The position numbers and the translations under genes were made by a program. From NCBI GenBank assembly GCA_017482055.1, contig JAFUOH010000008.1:62001-126000 (forward strand): a DNA stretch of 64,000 bases, written 5' to 3'. Origin of the DNA: Clostridia bacterium (GTDB lineage Bacteria > Bacillota > Clostridia > Oscillospirales > CAG-272). Below the pieces are notes generated by a model, which saw only the letters and a list, made by a program, of their open reading frames with translations, ran no database searches and had not been told where the DNA came from. Positions 1 through 8,622 of this stretch are shown piece by piece (within the stretch, counting starts at the first letter, position 1; every line of letters starts with the position of its first letter).

Positions 1-2856
1 CTTGGAGTAAACAGTCAGCTTGGAACCGTCATCAAGGTTGATAGCCTTGTTAGCATACTCGTAGTATACGCCGTCGTATTCCTCGGGCAGACCGAGATCC
101 TGAGCGTCAGCGATTTCGGTAACGTCAGCATTTGCTACAGTGTATACATATACAGTATCGGTAAGGCCGAAGAAGCCATAGTGCTCATCAGGATTGATTA
201 CAAATACAACAGAAGCTCTGCCGTTGGTATCAGCAGTACCGTGACCAAGTGCGTCAACCCAGATATTGGTCTCAGCATTGAACTTGATCCATGCATCGTC
301 GGGCTGACCCTGGAATACGGATACAGTTCTGAGAGCGGGATCGAGCTTGTCGCAATTCTTGTCGTGCTCATCGGTTGTAGTATCGCAGTCGCATTCTGCA
401 TCCTCGATGAAGTAGAATACAGTGGAACTGCTGGTGCGAAGTCTGTTTGCACGAACGCCAGTGGTTGTGCCATCGTCAAATGCGATGATGCCGGTGCCTG
501 CAACTTTAGCAGCTGCTTCATATGCAGCCTTTGCTTCGTCAGTAGCATCGGTAGCCTCAGCAGCAGCCTTCAGAGCTGCAAGCTCAGCTTCGTCGATGTA
601 ATTATCATCAGCATACTTAGCATCGATGAGGTCATAGTCGTCATAGTTGTCTTCATCTACGATCTCTCTGAGGTTGTAAGCATCCTCAACATTGGAGTAA
701 GCGTAGATAGTGCCGGGATAGTAGTACTCTTCCTCAGAGAGGAGCATGGAGAACTTGTAGGAGGAGAGATCCTCAAGCTCCTTACCGTCGATCTCGGTAA
801 CGAGAGCTTCCTTCTCAAGCTCGCCGCCGATCCAAAGATCAAGGTAGATCTTAGCGAGGTCGAAATCGGCAAACTCTTCTACAACTGCGAAGTCATAGAG
901 GTCATCGATCTCAAGCTCGGAAATGTAAATGATGTAGCCGTTGTAAGCGTAGAAGCCGACATAATCGTCAACCTTAATGTCGTCGATGAATGCCTTTCTG
1001 CTAGGTACGTAAGAGATGAAAGGTCTGTCAGCAACAGCTTCAACGCTTCGGCTGTTGTTGGAGGGTGCATCGTAAGGAACGAGAGTTGCGCCCATTACTC
1101 TACCGTCGGTAGTGTTGCTGGAAGCAACAGTTTCCCACTTACCATCGAAGTCGTAGCCAAGCTGGTATACGGTGCCGTCAATAGTAATCTTTATAGCACC
1201 CTTACCAACCTCGCCGCTTGCGGAGTAACCGGTAGAGTTGACTCTTTCAATATAACCGGTCTGCATTTCGAGAACGTCGATTACGTTAACCTTGTTCAGC
1301 TGTGCGTTGTAAGTAAAGACAGAAACTGCGCCTTCCTTCTTAGCAGCTGCATCGGTATAGGTAACGTTCGAAGCTACAAGATTGCCATACAGCGGATCAC
1401 CGTTGTCCTTGGTGAACACAGTAGCAAGCATACCATCGCAATCCTGTTCCTTACCGCTTACAGTTGCCTTGTAAGTGTAGTATACAGACATGTAGATGGG
1501 GCTGTAGTATGCACGCTCGAACTTGCCGTCACGGTCATCGTCGAATACCTTAAGTTCGAAAGCTTCATAGTCCATCAGACCGTTAGCAACGCTGCCAACG
1601 CGAGCGTTGTACTTAACGTAAGCTGCAGACTCGGAGTCAGCAACAATTACGCCGTATCTGGAAAGTGCTGTAGCTTCAGTAATTACTGCGCCGGAAATGC
1701 CCTCGTACTTAACGTCATAGTAGTACTTAGCACCGGTAGCGGACTCGTAAGCGAAAGTCGCAAGAACATTGCCCTTACCGTCAATGATGTCGCCATCCTT
1801 GTTGGTGAGAAGGAGCTTAGCTGTTTCAGCAAGGTTAGTGGTTTCATAAACTATAACCTCGTTGAGGAGAGAAGAACCGGTGAACTGATCTACAGCAGAG
1901 TAGTTAACACCGTCGTACTTGATTCGGCTGCTACCAATGGTGACATCCTTATGAGTGAGAGTCTTAGGAGCGTCACCCATGATGTAGCCGGTGAATGCGC
2001 CAGTCTCTTCATCATAGTTAATAAGCTCAACCGCATAGTTGAAGTAATCCTCAACATTGTCCTTGGTAAGACCGATGGATTCAACGGTTACATAAAGCAT
2101 TGCACCGGAAGGAATACCATTAACGATCTTCTGGAGACCTACAAGGTTTTCGCCAACGTCGTTGCCAGACTTGTAGACACTGTAGTAGTACTGCTTAGGA
2201 GTAGCGGTGATTGCGAAGAGGGTGGTGTTTTCGGGAGCTGCGATAGAGAAGTTCTCAGCTGCGAAAGTCTTGCCACCGTCAGCGGGAGCAGCGTAGATCA
2301 TGTTGTAGATAATCTGTGCGGTCTCAGCTCTGTTGAGCTCAGCCTCGAGAGTATCGACATCCATGTTAGCGGTGAGACCGAGTTCAGCTGCCTTGTTGTA
2401 GTAGCCCCAAGGCCACTCAAGACCTTCGCCGTATCCAAGTGCGCAAACTGCCATCTTGAGAGCTGCAACGTAGGTGATGCCGTCGTTGGGAGCAAATGTG
2501 GTAGCGGAAGTACCGTTGATGATACCGTTGAGGTATGCGCACTGGATAGCGCCCTTGTAAGAGGTAACATCAGTGAAAGGAACGATGCCGTTAGCCCAAA
2601 CGTCGTCGGACTCAACTTCACCGGTGATGGATCTAGCTACAAAGAGAGCCATCTGCCATCTGGTAACGTCCTGTTCAGGACCAAAAGTAGTTTCGGAGGT
2701 ACCCTTAACGATACCCTTCACAGCGAGGTCGTTGATAGCAGCAGCATAGCGGCTGTCAGCAGCAACATCGGTGAAATCAGCGGAAACTACTGCAGCAGCA
2801 CTTACTACCATGATCATAGCAAGCACTAATGCAAGAAACTTCTTGAGATTTCTCAT
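1..2856 (-). CDS. SLH-domain surface protein (3' end outside window)
   Basis: Secreted cell-surface protein; 952 codons are visible and the C-terminus lies beyond the left edge. The start follows an AAAGGAG site and gives MRNLKKFLALVLAMIMVVSA, a clear signal peptide. Three S-layer homology repeats follow at about residues 25-85, 90-150 and 155-195 (FTDV, GIVKGTSETTFGP, GIINGTSATTFAP, LNRAETAQIIYNM). SLH repeats bind pyruvylated wall polysaccharide in Gram-positive bacteria. The rest is rich in Tyr, Asp, Thr and Val, typical of secreted beta-sandwich proteins, and I recognise no enzyme in it. A very long frame on the plus strand across this gene is its antisense shadow. Function beyond wall attachment is unknown; it may be a structural S-layer protein. 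Confidence 0.88.
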   Translation of the reverse strand, partial: MRNLKKFLALVLAMIMVVSAAAVVSADFTDVAADSRYAAAINDLAVKGIVKGTSETTFGPEQDVTRWQMALFVARSITGEVESDDVWANGIVPFTDVTSYKGAIQCAYLNGIINGTSATTFAPNDGITYVAALKMAVCALGYGEGLEWPWGYYNKAAELGLTANMDVDTLEAELNRAETAQIIYNMIYAAPADGGKTFAAENFSIAAPENTTLFAITATPKQYYYSVYKSGNDVGENLVGLQKIVNGIPSGAMLYVTVESIGLTKDNVEDYFNYAVELINYDEETGAFTGYIMGDAPKTLTHKDVTIGSSRIKYDGVNYSAVDQFTGSSLLNEVIVYETTNLAETAKLLLTNKDGDIIDGKGNVLATFAYESATGAKYYYDVKYEGISGAVITEATALSRYGVIVADSESAAYVKYNARVGSVANGLMDYEAFELKVFDDDRDGKFERAYYSPIYMSVYYTYKATVSGKEQDCDGMLATVFTKDNGDPLYGNLVASNVTYTDAAAKKEGAVSVFTYNAQLNKVNVIDVLEMQTGYIERVNSTGYSASGEVGKGAIKITIDGTVYQLGYDFDGKWETVASSNTTDGRVMGATLVPYDAPSNNSRSVEAVADRPFISYVPSRKAFIDDIKVDDYVGFYAYNGYIIYISELEIDDLYDFAVVEEFADFDLAKIYLDLWIGGELEKEALVTEIDGKELEDLSSYKFSMLLSEEEYYYPGTIYAYSNVEDAYNLREIVDEDNYDDYDLIDAKYADDNYIDEAELAALKAAAEATDATDEAKAAYEAAAKVAGTGIIAFDDGTTTGVRANRLRTSSSTVFYFIEDAECDCDTTTDEHDKNCDKLDPALRTVSVFQGQPDDAWIKFNAETNIWVDALGHGTADTNGRASVVFVINPDEHYGFFGLTDTVYVYTVANADVTEIADAQDLGLPEEYDGVYYEYANKAINLDDGSKLTVYSK

Positions 2857-2998
2857 TGTGGTTGTTTCTCCTTTAAAAAATATTTTTGCGGTTAGATCTT
2901 CGAAGCTCCCTTTCCTTGGGTTCCGACATCCGGTCTCACTTGAATGTCTTGCACCTTTTGGAGATAAGTTTGCTTCATTGAAGATTTTCCCTGTACAT

Positions 2999-3027
2999 AT
3001 GATACTACAAGTCAGTTTTTTTTGCAA
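2999..3027 (-). promoter_or_regulatory. Promoter of the SLH protein gene
   Basis: On the minus strand TTGCAA and TATCAT are 17 bases apart. This implies a 5' leader of about 135 bases before the start codon, long for this window and compatible with leader-mediated control or mRNA stability. Confidence 0.55.
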
Positions 3028-3077
3028 GAGGTTTCCTTATCTTGTAAGGTATTTGTAATTTTAAATGGGGTTTAATA

Positions 3078-4220
3078 TTACGCTTCAACCAACAGCATTT
3101 TCTTTAAAAGTCGGCAAAAAAGCCCGATGTAGCCTATCTTTTCGACGTTTTCCGCCGCCGTGACGGGCATTGTCGCCACGACCTCATTTTCAACGGAAAA
3201 ATCTATCCGCCCCACCTCTTCTCCCGCAATAATCGGTGCGGAAATATATTCGGGAAGAAAGATTTCCTGTGTGATCTTCGCCGCTTGACCCTTTTTCAGC
3301 AGTACCGAATCGGCTGCACACGAAAGTGAAACGGAATCGGTAATGCCGCCGACCACTTTGAGCGATTCAAGCGGCGTTTCGGGTGCGACGCTTGCCACTT
3401 CCCAGCCCGCGAAGCCGTAGTCGAGCAGCTTTTTGGCGGTTTCATTACGCTCGTCACGGGTGGGGGATGCCATAACGACGGCGATCAACTGCATTCCGTC
3501 CCGCTCGGCGGTGGCGGAGATGCAAAACTTCGCTTTGGAAGTAGAGCCGGTTTTGAGACCGTTCGCACCGCGATAGAAGCGGACGAGACGATTGGTATTG
3601 GTAAGACCGAACGCGCCGTTTCGAATGCTGTCCATCCATATGGAAGAATATTCGAGGATCTGAGGGTGCTTTGTGATAAGCTCGCGGGACATGATGGCAA
3701 TATCGCGGGCACTGGTAACGTGCCCGTCCACATCGTCGTCAAGCCCGTTGGTATTTTTGAAAACGGTGCTCGTCATACCGAGCTCGGCGGCGCGGTCATT
3801 CATCATCTTGACGAACGCTTCTTCGCTGCCCGCCACTTTTTCGGCAAGCGCCACCGCGGCATCGTTGGCACTGGAAATGACTACACATTTGACCATCTCG
3901 GAAACGGTCATCTCCTCTCCCGGCTCGAGGTAGACCTGTGAGCCGCCCATAGACGCGGCGTATTCGGAGCACTGCACGGTATCGTCCCATTTGAGTCTGC
4001 CGTCTGCGACGGCTTCCATGACGATAAGCAATGTCATGATTTTGGTAACTGATGCGGGTGGAAGCGCTTCGTCGGCGTTTTCTTCAAGGAGCACGGCGCC
4101 CGTGGAGGCTTCCATAAGTATGTAGGAGCGCGCATTGTAGTCCCCCGCAAAAACAGGTATGGCGGATGCAATCAAAAGAATTATTGCTATTAATAATGAA
4201 AGAAATCGCTTCATATTCAT
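3078..4220 (-). CDS. dacF: D-alanyl-D-alanine carboxypeptidase (PBP5/DacF type)
   Basis: Penicillin-binding D,D-carboxypeptidase (peptidase S11) that removes the terminal D-Ala of peptidoglycan stem peptides outside the membrane. A signal peptide occupies residues 1-25. The three active-site motifs are present: SVTK (Ser57, Lys60), SAN (117-119) and KTG (223-225). A C-terminal PBP5_C-like beta domain and a basic, hydrophobic tail (LFCRLLKKMLL) suggest amphipathic membrane anchoring. I chose the ATG at 4220 because GAGGTGAT lies five bases upstream; a longer frame to 4268 reads through the leader and has no ribosome site. The gene lies 57 bases downstream of htrA on the same strand. Its start codon sits in a 16-bp inverted repeat (see findings). 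Confidence 0.93.
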   Translation of the reverse strand: MNMKRFLSLLIAIILLIASAIPVFAGDYNARSYILMEASTGAVLLEENADEALPPASVTKIMTLLIVMEAVADGRLKWDDTVQCSEYAASMGGSQVYLEPGEEMTVSEMVKCVVISSANDAAVALAEKVAGSEEAFVKMMNDRAAELGMTSTVFKNTNGLDDDVDGHVTSARDIAIMSRELITKHPQILEYSSIWMDSIRNGAFGLTNTNRLVRFYRGANGLKTGSTSKAKFCISATAERDGMQLIAVVMASPTRDERNETAKKLLDYGFAGWEVASVAPETPLESLKVVGGITDSVSLSCAADSVLLKKGQAAKITQEIFLPEYISAPIIAGEEVGRIDFSVENEVVATMPVTAAENVEKIGYIGLFCRLLKKMLLVEA

Positions 4221-4257
4221 AATATCACCTCGTGGGATATATATGAATATGAAGCGA
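4206..4257 (-). repeat. 16-bp perfect inverted repeat over the dacF start
   Basis: Bases 4206-4221 and 4242-4257 are exact reverse complements separated by 20 bases. In the mRNA the 3' arm contains the AUG and the loop contains the GAGGUG ribosome site. It lies in the htrA-dacF gap. Confidence 0.8.
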
Positions 4258-4277
4258 AATATATTCAAATAAGCGAA

Positions 4278-5789
4278 TTATCTGCCGCCGAAGTTGCTTT
4301 CAAAGCGTGAGGTCTGCTCTTCGGTGACCTGTGCCTCGGTGGGAACGTACTCGCGAAGAACGACCTTGACATCCACATACTTGCCGTCACGGACGACGGT
4401 CACTGTGATCTCGTCGCCCACCGCACGATCCTTGAGCGCCGACTTGACATCAGCACCGTAAGTGACTTCTGTGCCGTCAACGGCAACTATGCGGTCGCCC
4501 GGCTTCAGCTCGTCGGTGTATTCGGAGGTGGCGATGTAAACGCCCAGTGCGCTGACGCGGTAGTACATAGCCTCATAAGAGGTATCAACGTCAACATAGG
4601 TGATGCCCAGCATTACCTTGCCGCGCACGTAGCCGTAGTTGATAAGCTCCTCGGTGACCTTAGCCGCAGTGTTTGAGGGGATCGCGAAGCCGATGCCCTC
4701 AACGGAGGTGCCCGACGAAGTGGTGCTGGACTTAGCGTTTACGATACCGATAAGCTCGCCGTAAAGATTGAACAGACCGCCGCCCGAATTACCGGGGTTT
4801 ACGGCTGCGTTGGTCTGAATGAGCGTCATCTCGGTGCCGTCGATGTTGACGTCACGGGAAAGTGCGCTGACGATACCGTTGGTCACGGTGCCGCCCAGCT
4901 CGCCGAGGGGATTACCTACCGCGATGACTTCCTGTCCCACAACAAGGGTATCGCTGTCACCCATAAGCGCAAAGGGGAGGTTGGACGCTTCCACCTTGAT
5001 AACCGCGATATCGGAATCCGAATCTGTACCGATAACCTCTGCGGCGTATTCGGTACCATCCGTAGTGGTAACGGTGATGGTATTGGCGCCGCTTACTACA
5101 TGGTTGTTGGTAATAATAAGACCGTCTGCGCTGATGATAACGCCGCTTCCTGCGCCTGAGGTGATATAGTTACCGCCCCACAATACGGAGTCGGTGACGA
5201 TAGACTCGGTGGTGATCTCAACAACGGTAGGTGCAACCGCCGCCGCAACCTGTTCATAGGTGCCCGCGGTCTTGTTGGGGTTGGCGAAGGACTGGAGCAC
5301 TACCGAGGGAATACTCGTGCTCGTCTTGCCTGTAGAGCCCGGCGTCGCAGCCGTCTCGGTCATGCTGTTTGCGATGTATGTGCCCGCAAACGCCGCGCCG
5401 CCCGAAAGAAGCATGCAGGATGCGATCAGAATAGCTGCCGCACCGATACCGAGTTTCGCCTTGGGCTTCTTTTCGGTTTTGGGAGTGCCCGCGTAAACGG
5501 TTTCGCGAGGCGCTTCATATGAAGCGGTAGTGGTGTATGTGGGTGCAGCAGTCTGATAACGGCTGAAATCGCGCGCAGGTTCTTCCGCTACGGGAGCGGG
5601 AGCCGCAGTCACTTCGAGAGCGGGAGCTTCGGTAACCGCAGCATCCGCGGTTGTTTCTACCGTCGGCATCTGCTGAACAGCTTCTTCCGAAACAGATTCA
5701 GCAGATACGGGAGCAGTGTTCGCGTTATTCTCCGCCTCGGGAGCAGTCTCATTCTTGTTAAGCTCGTCGAAATTACGATTGTTATCCAT
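4278..5789 (-). CDS. htrA: HtrA/DegP-family membrane-anchored serine protease
   Basis: Trypsin-like PDZ protease for quality control of exported proteins. Layout: about 110 residues of low-complexity, Ala/Glu/Thr-rich cytoplasmic sequence, one membrane segment (about 113-140), a protease domain with the triad His230 (TNNHVV), Asp260 (DSDIAVIKV) and Ser335 (NPGNSGGGLF), then one PDZ domain (about 395-490). The 503-residue length and single-span anchor match Firmicute HtrA/YkdA proteins. AGGAGG precedes the ATG at 5789. It is followed by dacF, so both may be expressed together as an envelope pair. A TATAAT-like element lies at 5854-5859 on the minus strand without a convincing -35 box. Confidence 0.95.
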   Translation of the reverse strand: MDNNRNFDELNKNETAPEAENNANTAPVSAESVSEEAVQQMPTVETTADAAVTEAPALEVTAAPAPVAEEPARDFSRYQTAAPTYTTTASYEAPRETVYAGTPKTEKKPKAKLGIGAAAILIASCMLLSGGAAFAGTYIANSMTETAATPGSTGKTSTSIPSVVLQSFANPNKTAGTYEQVAAAVAPTVVEITTESIVTDSVLWGGNYITSGAGSGVIISADGLIITNNHVVSGANTITVTTTDGTEYAAEVIGTDSDSDIAVIKVEASNLPFALMGDSDTLVVGQEVIAVGNPLGELGGTVTNGIVSALSRDVNIDGTEMTLIQTNAAVNPGNSGGGLFNLYGELIGIVNAKSSTTSSGTSVEGIGFAIPSNTAAKVTEELINYGYVRGKVMLGITYVDVDTSYEAMYYRVSALGVYIATSEYTDELKPGDRIVAVDGTEVTYGADVKSALKDRAVGDEITVTVVRDGKYVDVKVVLREYVPTEAQVTEEQTSRFESNFGGR

Positions 5790-6021
5790 AATTATATATT
5801 CCTCCTGTTTATGTTATGCCGCATATACGGCCTTTTCTCTATCGTACGCATTTATTATAAAACCCCAATGTGACGGCTGTATGACGAAGTACGGAAAAAT
5901 TATTGAAAGAAAAATATTTTTTCGAAAAACATTATAAAACCCAACCTTTTTATGTTATAATAAGTCTATAAGTCAGATACGTATCAATCAGATGATCATC
6001 TGGAGCATAAAGGAGAAGCAC

Positions 6022-8538
6022 ATGATCTTATCCGAACTTACGGACGAAACTCTCGTCAGCCTGTCACTCATCGGCAACGATTCCGCATACGAGGAATTGG
6101 TGCGGCGCTATCAGCGGGCAGTCATTGGCGCGGCTTACAATATTTTAGGCGATTATGCCCTCGCCGAGGACGCCGCGCAGGATGCATTCGTCACCGCGTG
6201 GATAAAGCTCGATCGGCTTTGTGACACGTCCCGCTACGGCGGCTGGGTCTGCCGTATATCGAAAAATCGCGCCCGCGATATGCGCACGCGGCATCATGAG
6301 TGGACAGATCTCACGCTTATCGAAAACTTAGAGGCCGACGCGAGTGCTCTGCCCGATGAGCTGATCATCGGTGCGGAGGAAAACGCAGAGCTGCGCCGAC
6401 TTGTGGACAAGCTCCCCGAAAAGATTCGGACGGTCATACATATGCACTATTATGAGGGCTTGTCTGTCGCCGAGATAGCTTACCGTCTGAACATCCCCGA
6501 CGGGACTGTCAAATGGCGGCTGTCCGACGGCAGGACACGGCTCGGAAAGGAATACGGTATTATGACTGAAAAGGAAAAAGAATTTGTAAAGCGCGTCATG
6601 AAAAAGGTGGAGGAGCTGAAGCTGTGGCAGCTGAGAGCCAACAAGAACGGCTTTGAGGACGAATACCGCATACTTCTCTCCGACATAGATAAGATACCCG
6701 AATCAAAAGAAAAATATCACGCCATGGCGGATGTTTTGAAGCTTGGTTATTGGTGGCTGCCGGGTGAGAAAAACGACGAGACAGTCGCACGTATCCGTGA
6801 GGCGGCAGAAAGATCCCACAACGAAGAGGTAATGTGCTTTTTGCTTGCAACCGACCACGAATCGCTTTCAGGCAAAGCTAAAATAGAGTACATACGCGAC
6901 AAGCAGATACCAAAGCTTGAAGCGGACGGCTACAAAAACGCCCTCGGCTACGCATGGTTCTGGCTCGGATGCGAATACCACAGGATAAACAAGCTCGACC
7001 TTGCAAGAGAAGCGTTCAACAAGGTAGTAAACGTATCCGAAAAGGATTTTATTTATGTAGCAAACGCAAGATCGGCACTTCGGGCGCTGGATTTTGAGCA
7101 TCCCCAGCAGGAAGGGCTTTACAGAGTGTGGCCTTATTCCGAGGAATACCGCTATATCGACGGCAAGCTGCGCTTCTGGTCACAGCCGGGCTATAATGAC
7201 GGCGCCGGTCCATCCTCGATGACTCATTTGGCTTCCTTTACAAATTATATGGCTTCAAAATGCGATCACTATTTCTTTGACGAGGCACTGAGTGTCGGCG
7301 AACACATCCGCGGCTCGGACGGAACCGTGCTCACATTTGTATCGGACAGCGAAAACGTCACCACGCCCTGCGGTGAGTTTGAAGCTTGTCAGCTTTGGCG
7401 GGTAACTGACGATAAAGGTCTGCACATCGATACATATTACAGTCGCGGAGTGGGTATCGTTCGTCAGGTCGGCACCGGAAAGCATGAATACGACCATATA
7501 CTCTCCGCCTACTCCGTCACGGGCGACGGACTGCTACCGTTTGTTGCAGGAAACCGCTGGGAGTATCAGCTCATCGGACTTGAAAAGGGTATCGACTACG
7601 AGTGTATCCACGAGGTCGAGTACGCCGACGACAAAAAGGTGACCATGGCGATGTATCACAGTCTGAAGCGAAGCTCCTGGGACGATGACAACTTCGACAA
7701 TATGATGCGCGCGATACGCACGAGCTATTATTACTACGAGGAGGGCGACGATGATCCCGACGGTCACGTGGTGGATATGTCTCACTACATGGAGCGTGCC
7801 GAAGCGCTTGCGGCTACTGCCTTCGAAAAGGCGCACGCCGCATCAGCCTGCTCTGCTATGCGCCGCATATACGACACCTGCCGTAAGGGCGAAGGCAAGA
7901 CTGCAACAGGTCATTGGAATTTCTTTCAGTATCTCGATGTCACAAAAAATGACGGCAAATATGATGTTTCCCGTGATTACCGCTATTCATTCGAATGGAA
8001 GAATCTCGGAAAGCCCTATATCCAAACCGGCGGCGCACTGCTTCACAACGATGTCTACGGCATAATCAGCGACGATGTACAGTGCGTATGGGACGAGACA
8101 TGGGAAGTGGGCACCGATACGGTGATCGAATACGATTGGTATCGCGAGACAAAGATAAAGACTCACATCACCGTCACCGACGCGGGTGAGCTTACCACAG
8201 CGGCGGGTACATTCAAAGACTGCATCTGTGTGACCCTCGACACCGAAGGCTTCACCGGCGGCTTCGGTTACCGCGGCGGCAAGCACATCTACTATTTTGC
8301 GAAGGGAATCGGAATCATACGCATGACAAAGGAGCGGGTGCAGGGAGATATTCTCTGCGACCTCACCGCATACACCGGTACAGGTGAGGGAATGTTCCCG
8401 CTGGGCGACGGCTTCATGCGCCGCTACGATCTTCTCGGGCTCACCGACGGCTGGGAAGGCGGCGTGGTATACACTTATGCAAAAAAGGATGGCAAATTTG
8501 TCATCTTCTCGGATCAGACTGGAATCAAGCACATATAA
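6022..8538 (+). CDS. ECF sigma factor fused to a large C-terminal repeat module
   Basis: About 838 residues. Residues 10-85 are sigma-70 region 2 (AYEELVRRYQRAVIGAAYNI, AEDAAQDAFVTAWIKL) and residues 118-178 are region 4 (LPEKIRTVIHMHYYEGLSVA, then IAYRLNIPDGTVKWRLSDGR). An ECF factor is normally about 180 residues. Here a roughly 200-residue helical linker is followed by two copies of a beta-rich unit about 277 residues apart. Each has the pattern G-x-F-x-x-C, YY or YF, a GVGIVR or GIGIIR motif, Y-x-x-TG-x-G and L-x-G-L. A third partial copy ends the protein. No signal peptide or membrane segment is seen, and no anti-sigma gene adjoins. AAAGGAG precedes the ATG at 6022; an earlier ATG at 5992 has no ribosome site. 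The tail is probably a sensor or regulator (inference). Confidence 0.87.
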   Translation: MILSELTDETLVSLSLIGNDSAYEELVRRYQRAVIGAAYNILGDYALAEDAAQDAFVTAWIKLDRLCDTSRYGGWVCRISKNRARDMRTRHHEWTDLTLIENLEADASALPDELIIGAEENAELRRLVDKLPEKIRTVIHMHYYEGLSVAEIAYRLNIPDGTVKWRLSDGRTRLGKEYGIMTEKEKEFVKRVMKKVEELKLWQLRANKNGFEDEYRILLSDIDKIPESKEKYHAMADVLKLGYWWLPGEKNDETVARIREAAERSHNEEVMCFLLATDHESLSGKAKIEYIRDKQIPKLEADGYKNALGYAWFWLGCEYHRINKLDLAREAFNKVVNVSEKDFIYVANARSALRALDFEHPQQEGLYRVWPYSEEYRYIDGKLRFWSQPGYNDGAGPSSMTHLASFTNYMASKCDHYFFDEALSVGEHIRGSDGTVLTFVSDSENVTTPCGEFEACQLWRVTDDKGLHIDTYYSRGVGIVRQVGTGKHEYDHILSAYSVTGDGLLPFVAGNRWEYQLIGLEKGIDYECIHEVEYADDKKVTMAMYHSLKRSSWDDDNFDNMMRAIRTSYYYYEEGDDDPDGHVVDMSHYMERAEALAATAFEKAHAASACSAMRRIYDTCRKGEGKTATGHWNFFQYLDVTKNDGKYDVSRDYRYSFEWKNLGKPYIQTGGALLHNDVYGIISDDVQCVWDETWEVGTDTVIEYDWYRETKIKTHITVTDAGELTTAAGTFKDCICVTLDTEGFTGGFGYRGGKHIYYFAKGIGIIRMTKERVQGDILCDLTAYTGTGEGMFPLGDGFMRRYDLLGLTDGWEGGVVYTYAKKDGKFVIFSDQTGIKHI

Positions 8539-8540
8539 CC

Positions 8541-8574
8541 GCACGCACCCCGACAAAATCATCGGGGTGCGTGC
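8541..8574 (+). terminator. Rho-independent terminator of the sigma factor gene
   Basis: A 13-bp perfect GC-rich stem directly after the stop codon. Downstream T content is weak. The first 21 bases (8535-8555) recur at 11616-11636 after another gene. Confidence 0.7.
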
Positions 8575-8622
8575 GCTAATTAAGCTCAAAATATTTTTTT
8601 GACAGATTGATCGATCCTGCTT

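Noticed and set aside
181..2829. An 882-codon open frame on the plus strand
   Set aside because: It is the exact antisense of the SLH protein gene. The minus strand has a signal peptide, SLH motifs, promoter and ribosome site; the plus frame has Ser/Val-rich sequence without motifs and no ribosome site.
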